DNA of 64,000 nt from Oceanomicrobium pacificus (GTDB lineage: Bacteria; Pseudomonadota; Alphaproteobacteria; Rhodobacterales; Rhodobacteraceae). A program made the position numbers and the translations under genes. A model generated the notes under the pieces. The model did no database searches. It was not told where the DNA came from and saw nothing but the letters and a program-made list of their open reading frames with translations. Where the stretch lies: the NCBI RefSeq assembly GCF_009833495.1, contig NZ_WUWG01000001.1, positions 1,116,001-1,180,000 of the forward strand, in the 5' to 3' direction. Positions 35,441 through 43,535 of this stretch are shown here, piece by piece. How positions within the stretch are numbered: the first letter of the stretch is position 1; each line of letters begins with the position of its first letter.

Positions 35441-36381
35441 TCGACATCTTTCTGACCACCCTGCCGTTCTTCGCGGTGATCGCCTGTGGCTACGGCGCGG
35501 CGCGGGCCGGGTTCTGCCCGCCAGAGGCCGTCGCCTGGCTGACATGGTTCGTCTTCTATTTCGCGCTGGCGGCGATGCTCTTCCGCTTCACCGCCAGCCT
35601 GCCGATGGCCGAGGTGATCCAGCCGCGTTTCATGGTCGCCTATTTCTTCGCCTGTCTGCCGGTCTACCTGATCGTCAATCTGGCCGCACTCCTGCGCAAG
35701 CGGCCCTTCGGCGAGGCCGCTGTGGAGGCGCAATGTTCCGTCATCGGGAACACCGGCTTCCTCGGGCTGCCGCTTCTGGTGACGCTGATCGGCCCCGATG
35801 CCGCGCCGCCGATCATCATGATGCTGCTCATCGACCTTGTGGTCTTCGGCAGCCTGATCGTGATCATCATCACGGGCGCGCGCGGTGACGGGGATCAGGC
35901 GGCTGCCTTGCGCGCCGTCGGGCTGGGACTGGTGAAGAACCCGATGATCATGGCCATCCTTGCGGGCCTTGTCTGGTCGCTCCTCGGGATTCCGCTCGTG
36001 CGGCCCGTCGATTCCTTCCTGAACCTGCTCGGGGCCGCTGCCACGCCGGTCGCGCTCTTTGCCATCGGCGCCTCGCTTGCGGCGCGGTCGGCGGAACGGC
36101 TGAGCGTGGCGCTCTGGCTGTCGGGCGCCAAACTGGTGCTGCACCCGCTCGCTGCCGCCGCCGTTGCGCTCTGGCTCTTCGATCTGCCACTTTTCATGGC
36201 GGGCATGATGATCGCCGCGGCGGCCATGCCGACGGCGGGCAATATCTACATCATCGCGCAGCATTACGGCGTGGCGCCGCAGCGGGTTTCAGCCACGATC
36301 CTTGTGTCGCATGTGCTTGCGGTCGTGACCTTGTCGCTGGTGCTGGCCGAACTGACCGGGCGGGGGATGCTGGTGCCATGA
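35437..36381 (+). CDS. AEC-family (auxin efflux carrier-like) transporter
   Basis: A 314-aa membrane protein with ten predicted helices in two halves. The family hallmark crossover helices with small residues and prolines are visible ([15 protein letters not shown] and [16 protein letters not shown]). Such carriers export small organic anions; specificity is unknown. The ATG overlaps the NYN stop (ATGA) and its own stop overlaps the next gene (ATGA). Confidence 0.88.
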   Translation: MIDIFLTTLPFFAVIACGYGAARAGFCPPEAVAWLTWFVFYFALAAMLFRFTASLPMAEVIQPRFMVAYFFACLPVYLIVNLAALLRKRPFGEAAVEAQCSVIGNTGFLGLPLLVTLIGPDAAPPIIMMLLIDLVVFGSLIVIIITGARGDGDQAAALRAVGLGLVKNPMIMAILAGLVWSLLGIPLVRPVDSFLNLLGAAATPVALFAIGASLAARSAERLSVALWLSGAKLVLHPLAAAAVALWLFDLPLFMAGMMIAAAAMPTAGNIYIIAQHYGVAPQRVSATILVSHVLAVVTLSLVLAELTGRGMLVP

Positions 36382-36842
36382 CGCGGCTTTTCATCGATGC
36401 GGATGCCTGTCCGGTGAAGGCCGAATGCTACCGGGTCGCGACACGGCTGAGGGTCGAGGTGCTCGTCGTGTCGAACGGCGGTATCCGGCCCGACCCAAAC
36501 CCGCTGATCCGTCTGGTGATCGTGCCCGACGGGCCGGACGAAGCCGACAAGTGGATCGCCGAGGAGATCGGAACCGGAGACTTGTGCGTCACATCCGACA
36601 TTCCGCTGGCCGACCGCTGCCTGAAGGCCGGCGCGCGGGCGCTGCGCCCGAACGGCGACCCGTTCACCGCCGCCAATATCGGGCACCAGCTGGCGATGCG
36701 CGACCTGCAGGCCGATCTGCGGGCGGCGGATCCGTTTCGGCAGGGCGGTGGCAAACCGTTCGGCAAGGCCGACCGGTCACGGTTTCTCGATGCGCTCGAC
36801 CGTCAGTTGCGGGGTGCCATACGCGACGCTGGCAACCCGTAG
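36378..36842 (+). CDS. UPF0178 / DUF188 (YaiI/YqxD) family protein
   Basis: A 154-aa protein of a widespread PIN-like family with conserved [35 protein letters not shown] and a C-terminal [18 protein letters not shown]. The clustered acidic residues suggest a nuclease-like metal site, function unproved. It overlaps the AEC stop by ATGA, and its last 40 bases overlap the end of the convergent NUDIX gene. Confidence 0.9.
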   Translation: MTRLFIDADACPVKAECYRVATRLRVEVLVVSNGGIRPDPNPLIRLVIVPDGPDEADKWIAEEIGTGDLCVTSDIPLADRCLKAGARALRPNGDPFTAANIGHQLAMRDLQADLRAADPFRQGGGKPFGKADRSRFLDALDRQLRGAIRDAGNP

Positions 36843-37267
36843 AGCCGGGTCACGAAGTCTCGGTCACCGGCATTGCCGAGCGCGGCTGCGGCTTCGTCCG
36901 GATCCATCCAGATTGCACGATGTGCCGGTTCGCTGGGCGCGCGTAGCCGGCGGACGGCGCGGCACAGGTAGATATGACAGACCTTCTGCGCCCAGATCTC
37001 GTATTCCGGCATGAAGGTGAACCGCTGGAAGGCCCCGAGCCGTCGCGGAGCCGCGATGGTCCAGCCGGTTTCCTCCATCACCTCGCGGTGGAGCGCGCGC
37101 AGCGGGCTTTCGCCGGGGTCGATCCCGCCGCCGGGCAACTGGATCTCGAAATAGGGATGCGACTGTTCGGTGACGAGCAGCCCCTGCGGTCCCTCGATGA
37201 TCGCATAGGCGCCGGGGCGCGGGATGTAGCGCCGGTCGCGCTCGACAGGTTCTCCGAAACGTCTCAT
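36803..37267 (-). CDS. NUDIX hydrolase
   Basis: A 154-aa NUDIX enzyme. Nudix box [23 protein letters not shown] has all catalytic residues (GX5EX7REUXEEXG; shown in two halves by the family consensus). The N-terminal [20 protein letters not shown] is typical of diphosphohydrolases acting on nucleotides or sugars. Start at Met 37267 ([14 protein letters not shown]). The 3' end overlaps the DUF188 gene tail-to-tail by 40 bases. Confidence 0.88.
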   Translation of the reverse strand: MRRFGEPVERDRRYIPRPGAYAIIEGPQGLLVTEQSHPYFEIQLPGGGIDPGESPLRALHREVMEETGWTIAAPRRLGAFQRFTFMPEYEIWAQKVCHIYLCRAVRRLRAPSEPAHRAIWMDPDEAAAALGNAGDRDFVTRLYGLPASRMAPRN

Positions 37268-37423
37268 GCCCTGTCTGTCGCACAGGCCCCGGCAGGGGTC
37301 ATGTGTTTTCGCGCGCCGACGGGCAGGTTTTTGGCATCCGCGCGATCTGTGGCAGGTTGGGGTTTGAATCTTCGCCCCCGGCACCTTAAGTGCAGGCGCT
37401 TGGAACAAACCGGAGACCATGAC

Positions 37424-38446
37424 ATGACACTGGCCGAAAAAATCGCCTGGGACGATACCGTCCTGCCGTTTCAGCTCGACATGTCCAACATTCGTGGACG
37501 TGTGGCGCGCCTTGACGGCACGCTGGAGGAAATCCTCACGCAGCACGACTATCCCGATGCGGTCGCCGGACTGGTGGCGGAAGCCGCCATGCTGACGGCG
37601 CTGATCGGCCAGACGATCAAGCTGCGCTGGAAACTGTCGCTGCAGATCCGCGGCGACGGGCCGATCCGGCTCATCGCAACGGATTATTATGGTCCGAGCG
37701 CCGACGGAAAGCCGGCGCGGATGCGGGCCTATGCCTCTTTCGATGCGGAACGTCTGGAAACAGAGCCCGGCACCCCGTTCGACAAGATCGGCGCGGGCAT
37801 GTTCGCGATCCTGATCGATCAGGGCGAGGGCACGACCCCCTATCAGGGGATCACGCCGCTGGCCGGCGGGTCGCTTGCGGCCTGTGCCGCGACCTATTTC
37901 GCCCAGTCCGAGCAGCTGGCGACGCGCTTTGCCCTGTCGATGGCGCAGGTGTCAGAGCCCGGAAAGGGCGCGGCCTGGCGCGGCGGCGGCATCATGATCC
38001 AGCACATGCCGAAGGCGAGCCCTTTCGCAAAGGGCGGTGCCACGGGCGATGATGGGCTTCTGGCGGCGGCCGATCTGGTGCAGGGCGAGGATGACGAGAA
38101 CTGGAGCCGGGTGAACACGCTGCTCGACACGGTGGAGGAAACCGAGCTGATCGGGCCGCACGTGTCGCCCGACCGCCTGCTTCTGCGGCTTTTCCACGAG
38201 GAGCAGCCGCGCGTCTATGACGCCCAGCCGGTGCGCTTCGGCTGCACCTGTTCGGAGGAAAAGGTCCGCCAGTCCCTGTCGATCTATTCGGCCAAGGATA
38301 TCGGCCACATGACGACGGACGAGGGGATCGTGACGGCCGATTGCCAGTTCTGTGGCGCGCATTATGCGCTCGATCCGGCCTCGCTCGGCTTTGAAGCCAC
38401 CGATGCGCCGGGGGTCGACGGCGGCTCCGGCGCAGGCGGGTCCTGA
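37424..38446 (+). CDS. hslO: Redox-regulated chaperone Hsp33
   Basis: A 340-aa holdase chaperone switched on by oxidation. The C-terminal zinc switch is complete (GCTCSEEK about residue 285 and CQFCGAHY about 315), giving CxC...CxxC. The N-terminal half has the Hsp33 fold (GRVARLDGTLEEILTQHDYP). ATG 37424 follows GGAGA. Slightly longer than E. coli Hsp33 because of an extended Gly/Ser-rich tail. Confidence 0.93.
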   Translation: MTLAEKIAWDDTVLPFQLDMSNIRGRVARLDGTLEEILTQHDYPDAVAGLVAEAAMLTALIGQTIKLRWKLSLQIRGDGPIRLIATDYYGPSADGKPARMRAYASFDAERLETEPGTPFDKIGAGMFAILIDQGEGTTPYQGITPLAGGSLAACAATYFAQSEQLATRFALSMAQVSEPGKGAAWRGGGIMIQHMPKASPFAKGGATGDDGLLAAADLVQGEDDENWSRVNTLLDTVEETELIGPHVSPDRLLLRLFHEEQPRVYDAQPVRFGCTCSEEKVRQSLSIYSAKDIGHMTTDEGIVTADCQFCGAHYALDPASLGFEATDAPGVDGGSGAGGS

Positions 38447-38454
38447 GATTGCGG

Positions 38455-38486
38455 GCCCGCGCCGTATTGATTTGCGGCGCGGGCTT
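38455..38486 (+). terminator. Hairpin between hslO and the CoA pyrophosphatase gene
   Basis: A perfect 10-bp stem GCCCGCGCCG / CGGCGCGGGC with a 10-base loop, followed by only TT. It probably attenuates transcription from hslO. Confidence 0.5.
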
Positions 38487-38501
38487 GCGCAGAAACGGGG
38501 C

Positions 38502-39119
38502 ATGACACGTTCCGGCCCCTCCCTGTCCGACATCCGCGCCGCGCTTGATGCGCGGCCGATTGCGCCCTCGTCCGATTATGACCTCAATCCCGGCGGGCTG
38601 GCGGCGCTGCCCGCAGAGCGCAAGCTGCGCCCGGCGGCCGTGCTGGTGCCGCTCGTGGAACGGCGGCACGGGCTGGATGTCCTGCTGACCAAGCGGGCAA
38701 GCCATCTGAAACATCATCCCGGTCAGGTGTCCTTCCCCGGCGGCAAGCAGGAGCCTGATGATCCGGACCTGCAGGCCACAGCCCTGCGGGAAGCGCAGGA
38801 GGAGATCGGGCTCGACCCCGCTCTGGCACAGGTCCTCGCCCCCCTGTCGACACATGAAACCGTGACGCGGTTCACCGTTACGCCCTATCTGGCCGAAATC
38901 GACCCCGGATTCCGTCCGGTGCCCGAGCGCGGAGAGGTGGACGAGGTGTTTGCCGTGCCGCTCGCGCATCTGCTCGATCCCGACAATCTGCAAATTCACA
39001 GCCGGATCTGGCAGGGGCAGCGGCGGGCCTATTTCACCATTCCCTACGGCCCCTATTACATCTGGGGCGCGACGGCGCGGATGATCAAGGGACTGGCCGA
39101 CCGGCTGGGGCCGCTCTGA
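38502..39119 (+). CDS. NUDIX CoA pyrophosphatase (NudL-like)
   Basis: A 205-aa enzyme that likely hydrolyses CoA to 3',5'-ADP and phosphopantetheine. It has the NuCoA motif LLTKRASHLKHHPGQVSFPG upstream of the Nudix box GGKQEPDDPDLQATALREAQEEIG (here given without overlap). Start ATG 38502. The stop overlaps cca (TGATG), a pairing common in Rhodobacterales. Confidence 0.9.
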   Translation: MTRSGPSLSDIRAALDARPIAPSSDYDLNPGGLAALPAERKLRPAAVLVPLVERRHGLDVLLTKRASHLKHHPGQVSFPGGKQEPDDPDLQATALREAQEEIGLDPALAQVLAPLSTHETVTRFTVTPYLAEIDPGFRPVPERGEVDEVFAVPLAHLLDPDNLQIHSRIWQGQRRAYFTIPYGPYYIWGATARMIKGLADRLGPL

Positions 39120-40273
39120 TGCGGATCGAAGGGGCCTTTCTGGAGGATCGCGGCGCGCAGAAAGTATGCGCTCTGCTCGAAGATGGCGGCTATCAGGCGC
39201 TGATGGTGGGCGGCTGCGTGCGCAACGCGCTTCTGGGCCAGGGCGGCACGGATATCGACATCGCCACCGATGCCCGCCCCGAAACGGTGCTGGCGCTTGC
39301 CGGGGCTGCAAAGATGAAGGCGGTGCCGACAGGTGTCGCCCATGGCACGGTCACGCTGGTGTCGGGGGGCACGGGCTACGAGGTGACGACCTTCCGCCGC
39401 GATGTGGAGACCGACGGCCGCCGCGCGACCGTGGCCTATGCGCAGGATGCGGCCGAGGATGCGCGGCGGCGGGATTTCACCATGAATGCGCTCTATGCGG
39501 ACCGGGCCGGGACCCTGTTCGACCCGCTCGGCGGGCTGGAGGACCTGCAGGAGCGGCGGGTGCGGTTCATCGGTCAGCCGGAAGACCGGATCGCGGAGGA
39601 CTACCTGCGGATCCTGCGCTTCTTCCGCTTCCATGCCTGGTTCGGCGACCCGGATGCCGGGCTCGATCCCGAGGGGCTGGCGGCCTGCGCGGCGCTCGCG
39701 GACGGGATCGACAGCCTGTCGCGGGAACGCGTCGGCGCGGAGATGCGCAAGCTTCTGGCCGCGCCGGACCCGGCACCCGCGGTGGCGGCCATGGCGGCAA
39801 CGGGCATCCTCGCGCGGCTCCTGCCGGGCGCGGATCCGGACCTTCTGGCCCCGCTTGTGCATCTGGAGCCGCAGGTGCCCACGGCGCCGCGCTGGCTGCG
39901 CCGGCTTGCGGCGCTGGGCGAGACCGAAGCCGCATCCCGCCTGCGTCTGTCCAAGGCCGAGATCCGCGCACTCGAAGCGATCCGCGCGGCGATGGCGGAT
40001 GATACCGCGCCTGCCGGACGCGCCTACCTGCACGGGTTCGAGGCTGCCCGCGATGCAGCGCTACTCACGCAGGCCGCGCTGGGACAGGTCTGGCCGGACG
40101 GGCTGACCGCGGAACTGGAACGCGGCGCGAAAGCGGTGTTTCCCATCAAGGCGCGCGACCTTGCCGAGCGGTTCCCGCCCGGCCCGCAACTGGGCGCGGA
40201 ACTGGCCGCGCGCAAGGCCCGCTGGATCGCCAGCGACTTCACATTGCGTTACAGGGACCTTCTTGACGATTGA
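39119..40273 (+). CDS. cca: CCA tRNA nucleotidyltransferase
   Basis: Adds or repairs the 3'-CCA end of tRNAs. The 384-aa class II nucleotidyltransferase has GGCVRNALLG, the catalytic DIDIAT, RRDFTMNALY and the RIAEDYLRILRFFRFHA neck motif. A typical shorter C-terminal HD-less body follows. Overlaps the CoA pyrophosphatase stop. A poly(A) polymerase role cannot be excluded from sequence, but length and motifs favour CCA addition. Confidence 0.92.
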   Translation: MRIEGAFLEDRGAQKVCALLEDGGYQALMVGGCVRNALLGQGGTDIDIATDARPETVLALAGAAKMKAVPTGVAHGTVTLVSGGTGYEVTTFRRDVETDGRRATVAYAQDAAEDARRRDFTMNALYADRAGTLFDPLGGLEDLQERRVRFIGQPEDRIAEDYLRILRFFRFHAWFGDPDAGLDPEGLAACAALADGIDSLSRERVGAEMRKLLAAPDPAPAVAAMAATGILARLLPGADPDLLAPLVHLEPQVPTAPRWLRRLAALGETEAASRLRLSKAEIRALEAIRAAMADDTAPAGRAYLHGFEAARDAALLTQAALGQVWPDGLTAELERGAKAVFPIKARDLAERFPPGPQLGAELAARKARWIASDFTLRYRDLLDD

Positions 40274-40351
40274 CCGCGCGTGGGCGGCTGCTGAAAAAGG
40301 TCAGGAACGGTGACCGAATAGCCGGTCGCCGGATTGGCAAAGGGGGATCAC

Positions 40352-40957
40352 ATGACGGTGGAGAGCATGATTGCCATTCTCGGCATTCTGGGCGCGGCCG
40401 CCTGGACGCCGGGGCCGAACAACGCGATGCTCGCGGCCTCCGCGGCCAATTACGGCTTCCGCCGGACGCTGCCCCACGCGCAAGGCGTGGCCTGGGGGTT
40501 TCCGTTGATGATCTTCTGCGTGGCGCTCGGGCTTGGACAGATCTTCCAGGCCGTGCCGATCCTGCATGAAGTGCTGCGCTTCGGCGGCGCTGCGCTTTTG
40601 CTCTGGGTCGCGTGGCGGATCGCGACGGCTTCGGGCGGGCTCGGGTCGGGGCGCGACGGCCGGCCCTTTACCTTTTTCCAGGCGGCCGCCTTCCAGTGGG
40701 TCAATCCCAAAGCCTGGGTGATGTGCGTGAGCGTCGTGTCGCAATTCGTCACCGGCACAGCGCCCCTGCGCGAGGCAGCGATCCTTGCGCTCATCGCGCT
40801 CAGCATGAGCCTGACCTCCGCCCATGGCTGGGCGGCCTTCGGTGCGGCCCTGCAAAGGGTTCTGAACACGCCCCTGCGGTTGCGGATCTTCAACATTGCA
40901 ATGGCGAGCTTCATCGCGCTGGGTGTCATCTACCTCTTCGAGGACTGGTTCCGGTGA
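40352..40957 (+). CDS. LysE/RhtB-family exporter, copy 1
   Basis: A 201-aa transporter with six helices and the family signature TPGPNNAMLAASAANYGFR near residue 20. A second conserved stretch is FQWVNPKAWVM. Exports amino acids or similar solutes. AGGGGGA precedes ATG 40352. It is followed 40 bases later by a related gene, so the pair may act together or reflect duplication. Confidence 0.88.
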   Translation: MTVESMIAILGILGAAAWTPGPNNAMLAASAANYGFRRTLPHAQGVAWGFPLMIFCVALGLGQIFQAVPILHEVLRFGGAALLLWVAWRIATASGGLGSGRDGRPFTFFQAAAFQWVNPKAWVMCVSVVSQFVTGTAPLREAAILALIALSMSLTSAHGWAAFGAALQRVLNTPLRLRIFNIAMASFIALGVIYLFEDWFR

Positions 40958-40997
40958 TGCACGGCAGTGCTGCCTGCGGTGCGCGGAGCGCCGCGAC

Positions 40998-41579
40998 GTG
41001 ACGGCACTGTCGCTCTATCTCTTCATCTTCGCCGGTCTGTTTTCGCCCGGTCCGAATGTGATCCTGCTTCTGGCGAGCGGCGCGCGGTTCGGTTTCCGCG
41101 CTACGCTGCCGCATGTTCTGGGCGTCGCTGCCGGCGTCGGCGTGACGGCGGGGCTCACAGGCGCGGGCTTGGCTGCGATCCTGACCGGCCTGCCGGGCCT
41201 GTCCCGGCTGCTCGCCATCGTGGCGGCGGGCTGGATCTTGTGGCTGGCCTGGACGCTTCTGCGTGCGGCGCGGCGGACGGCGCCTGCGGATGCGCGGCCC
41301 TTCACCTTCGGGCAGGCGGTGCTCTTCCAGTGGGTCAATCCGAAGGTCTGGGCGGTGGCGCTGGCGGCGGCCTCGCTTGCCGGTGGCAGCGACGCTCCCT
41401 TGGCGGCGGGACTACATCTCGGCGCCGCCTTCGCCTGTATCAACCTCTGTGTCTGCCTCTTCTATGCCAATGCAGGGCAGTGGCTGCGGCGGTTTCTCGA
41501 AAGCGAGCGGTCCTGGCGCATCTTCATGTCGGTGATGGCGGGATTGCTGGCGCTCTCAGCCCTGCTTGTCTTTGTCTGA
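40998..41579 (+). CDS. LysE/RhtB-family exporter, copy 2
   Basis: A 193-aa six-helix exporter: SPGPNVILLLASGARFGFR near residue 16 and FQWVNPKVWAVAL mirror copy 1. GTG 40998 is the only sensible start before the first helix (VTALSLYLFIFAGLF). The last 24 bases overlap the convergent GGCT-like gene. Confidence 0.85.
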   Translation: MTALSLYLFIFAGLFSPGPNVILLLASGARFGFRATLPHVLGVAAGVGVTAGLTGAGLAAILTGLPGLSRLLAIVAAGWILWLAWTLLRAARRTAPADARPFTFGQAVLFQWVNPKVWAVALAAASLAGGSDAPLAAGLHLGAAFACINLCVCLFYANAGQWLRRFLESERSWRIFMSVMAGLLALSALLVFV

Positions 41580-42152
41580 CGCGGCCCACCAGTCCCGCGC
41601 CGCGAGGTGGCGGCGGAAACCCGTGTCGGTCTGCGCCGGCGCGTTGCGGATGTAGCGCTCGGCCTCTTCCCGTGATGCCCCTTCGAGGCCGCGCAGATAG
41701 GTTTCCGCTTCCACATAGGTAAAGGACCGCCCCGTCTGCGCCTCGAAATTCGGTTCCAGATCGGTCCAGACGGCGCCGGACCAGCCCGCGTCGGTGCACC
41801 ATGCGCCGATCAGATCGACAATGCCGGGCACGCGGCTCTGGCCGCCGGCCCGGTCGACCCATCCGATCCGGGACAGGGGAGCGCGTTCGCGGGCGGCCAG
41901 ATCGGCCTGTGCCTGCGCCACCGCAGCGCGGCGCGAGCGGATCGCGTGGGTCACGCAAGGCGTGCCATCCGCGGGATCGAGGCAGAGCACCAGCCCCATC
42001 AGCCGTTTCGGGGAAATGCGGGAAAATTCCATCGGCAGGACAGGTCCCGCCCCCATCTGCCAGTCGCCGGTCACATGCGGGGCCAGGTTGTCGATGTCCC
42101 AGACGAGCGACCCCCAGGCGAGGATCGCGACCGGTCCGCCTGTCACGGCCAT
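41556..42152 (-). CDS. Gamma-glutamylcyclotransferase-like protein, function unknown
   Basis: A 198-aa protein beginning VAILAWGSLVWD, similar to the YGSL motif of the GGCT/AIG2 fold. A GAGPVLPMEFSRIS strand and an ARERAPLSRIGWV segment follow. The classical GGCT catalytic Glu is not clearly identifiable, so I would not assign the reaction. It begins inside the hemF tail (10-base overlap), so the two are co-transcribed. Confidence 0.55.
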   Translation of the reverse strand: MAVTGGPVAILAWGSLVWDIDNLAPHVTGDWQMGAGPVLPMEFSRISPKRLMGLVLCLDPADGTPCVTHAIRSRRAAVAQAQADLAARERAPLSRIGWVDRAGGQSRVPGIVDLIGAWCTDAGWSGAVWTDLEPNFEAQTGRSFTYVEAETYLRGLEGASREEAERYIRNAPAQTDTGFRRHLAARDWWAASDKDKQG

Positions 42153-43045
42153 TTTGCGATGGGCGGCAGGGACATGAGCACCGCTTCGGGATTGTGGCCG
42201 GTTTCCAGCCCGAACTTTGTGCCGCGGTCATAGACAAGGTTGAACTCGGCATAGCGCCCGCGCCGCACCAGTTGCCAGTCGCGGTCCGCGTCGGTCCAGG
42301 TCTCGGTGCGGCGGGTCTCGGTGATCGGCAGGAACGCGTCGAGAAAGGCGCTGCCGACATCCCGGGTGAAGGCGAAGTCGGCTTCCCAGTCGCCGGTGCA
42401 CAGATCGTCGTAGAAGATGCCACCCACGCCGCGCGCCTCGTTCCAGTGGCGGATCATGAAATAGTCGTCCGCCCACGCTTTGAAGCGCGGGTAATAGTCC
42501 GGATCGTGGCGATCGCAGGCCGCCTTGAGCGCCGCGTGGAAATGCGCCGTATCCTCGGGCACCTCGGTCATCGGGTTCAGGTCCGCCCCGCCGCCGAACC
42601 ACCAGCCATGCGGGGTCCAGAACATCCGCGTGTTCATATGGACGGCGGGCGTCTTGGGCGACTGCATATGCGCGACGAGCGAAATGCCCGACGCCCAGAA
42701 ACGGGGGTCCTCGTCGATCCCGTCCATGTCCTTGCGCGATTTCATCGAACGCCGCGCGGCCTCGCCCAGCGTGCCATAGACGGTGGAGATGTTGACGCCG
42801 ACCTTCTCGAAGACGCGGCCGCCGCGCATCACCGACATGACGCCGCCACCCGCATCGCTGCCGGGCTCGGCCGCGCGGCTCGTCACCTTCTGCTCGAACC
42901 GGCCGGCGGGCTGGTCGGCGAAGGGGCCGGTGGTCTGGCTGTCCTCGATCGCCTCGAAGGCGGTGCAGATCCGATCACGCAGGCCTTGGAACCAAAGCGA
43001 GGCCTCGGACTTGCGGGCGGTCCATTCGGGGCTGTCGTTCATCAT
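42143..43045 (-). CDS. hemF: Oxygen-dependent coproporphyrinogen III oxidase
   Basis: Converts coproporphyrinogen III to protoporphyrinogen IX with O2 in heme synthesis. The 300-aa protein carries the family patterns RGGRVFEKVGVNIS, the metal/substrate stretch WWFGGGADLNPM, and GVGGIFYDDL with KFGLETGHNPEAVLMSLPP near the end. AGGAG lies before two tandem ATGs (43045 and 43042); either may be used. Confidence 0.95.
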   Translation of the reverse strand: MMNDSPEWTARKSEASLWFQGLRDRICTAFEAIEDSQTTGPFADQPAGRFEQKVTSRAAEPGSDAGGGVMSVMRGGRVFEKVGVNISTVYGTLGEAARRSMKSRKDMDGIDEDPRFWASGISLVAHMQSPKTPAVHMNTRMFWTPHGWWFGGGADLNPMTEVPEDTAHFHAALKAACDRHDPDYYPRFKAWADDYFMIRHWNEARGVGGIFYDDLCTGDWEADFAFTRDVGSAFLDAFLPITETRRTETWTDADRDWQLVRRGRYAEFNLVYDRGTKFGLETGHNPEAVLMSLPPIAKWP

Positions 43046-43146
43046 CTTCTCCTGCTCTGAGGGGGTTATCTGCACTTTCTCAAAAAATTCAAGGCGAGAG
43101 GGGTGACGGGCGCGATCCGGTGCGCTAAAAGGTCGCGACTCACATC

Positions 43147-43265
43147 GAGGAGGATTGTTAATGCACAGTGATTGGACACCAGCGACCGGCTGCTGACCCG
43201 TCTGCGGGTCGCCGACCCGTTGCATTAGCTTTTCCTTATATTTCAAGGCCTTGGAGGGCCCCTCG
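43147..43265 (+). promoter_or_regulatory. Attenuator-like leader upstream of the ABC exporter genes
   Basis: The leader holds an 11-codon ORF with a strong ribosome-binding site, then three exchangeable pairing segments: GACCCG (43195-43200, overlapping the ORF stop), CGGGTC (43205-43210) and GACCCG (43214-43219). The middle one can pair perfectly with either neighbour. GCGACC (43182-43187) is a third possible partner, for GGTCGC (43207-43212). TAATGCA at the ORF start (43159-43165) is complementary to TGCATTA (43221-43227). Just before the next gene, GAGG-GCC-CCTC (43254-43264) can hide its ribosome-binding site. Such a layout is typical of leader-peptide control. Confidence 0.6.
43161..43196 (+). 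CDS. Putative 11-aa leader peptide
   Basis: ATG to TGA encodes MHSDWTPATGC, preceded by GAGGAGGA (43147-43154) with ideal spacing. It contains one Trp and a terminal Cys codon but no run of a single amino acid. Its stop codon overlaps the first strand of the alternative hairpins, so ribosome position could decide which structure forms. No match recognised from memory. Confidence 0.5.
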   Translation: MHSDWTPATGC

Positions 43266-43535
43266 ATGTTTCGCATCTCTGACATGATGCGCGATCCGCG
43301 CATGCATCCGAAGTCCCAGCCGGACCGTATCGACCATTGGGTCGACCCTGTCCGATCTTCCCATCTGCGCCGGGATTCCGGCCTCGACCGGCTCGACGAG
43401 CAGGTCGGGCCGCCCGACGAAAAGCCCGTTCCGGCCACTGTGCCGGAGCCGGTTCCGACCCGCCGCTGGTGGGCCCAAATCCGCGCCGGCCTCGTCCGGT
43501 GGCGAAGCAAGAACAAGGAGTCGCGCCATGTATAA
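43266..43535 (+). CDS. Small charged protein coupled to the ABC exporter
   Basis: An 89-aa soluble protein, rich in Arg, Asp and Pro (MFRISDMMRDPRMHPK at the start, a PVPATVPEPVP linker and a C-terminal RRWWAQIRAGLVRWR amphipathic, aromatic-basic segment). GGAGG lies 8 bases upstream. Its last 8 bases overlap the ABC gene ATG, so translation is coupled. It could be a membrane-surface accessory of the exporter; family not recognised. Confidence 0.65.
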   Translation: MFRISDMMRDPRMHPKSQPDRIDHWVDPVRSSHLRRDSGLDRLDEQVGPPDEKPVPATVPEPVPTRRWWAQIRAGLVRWRSKNKESRHV

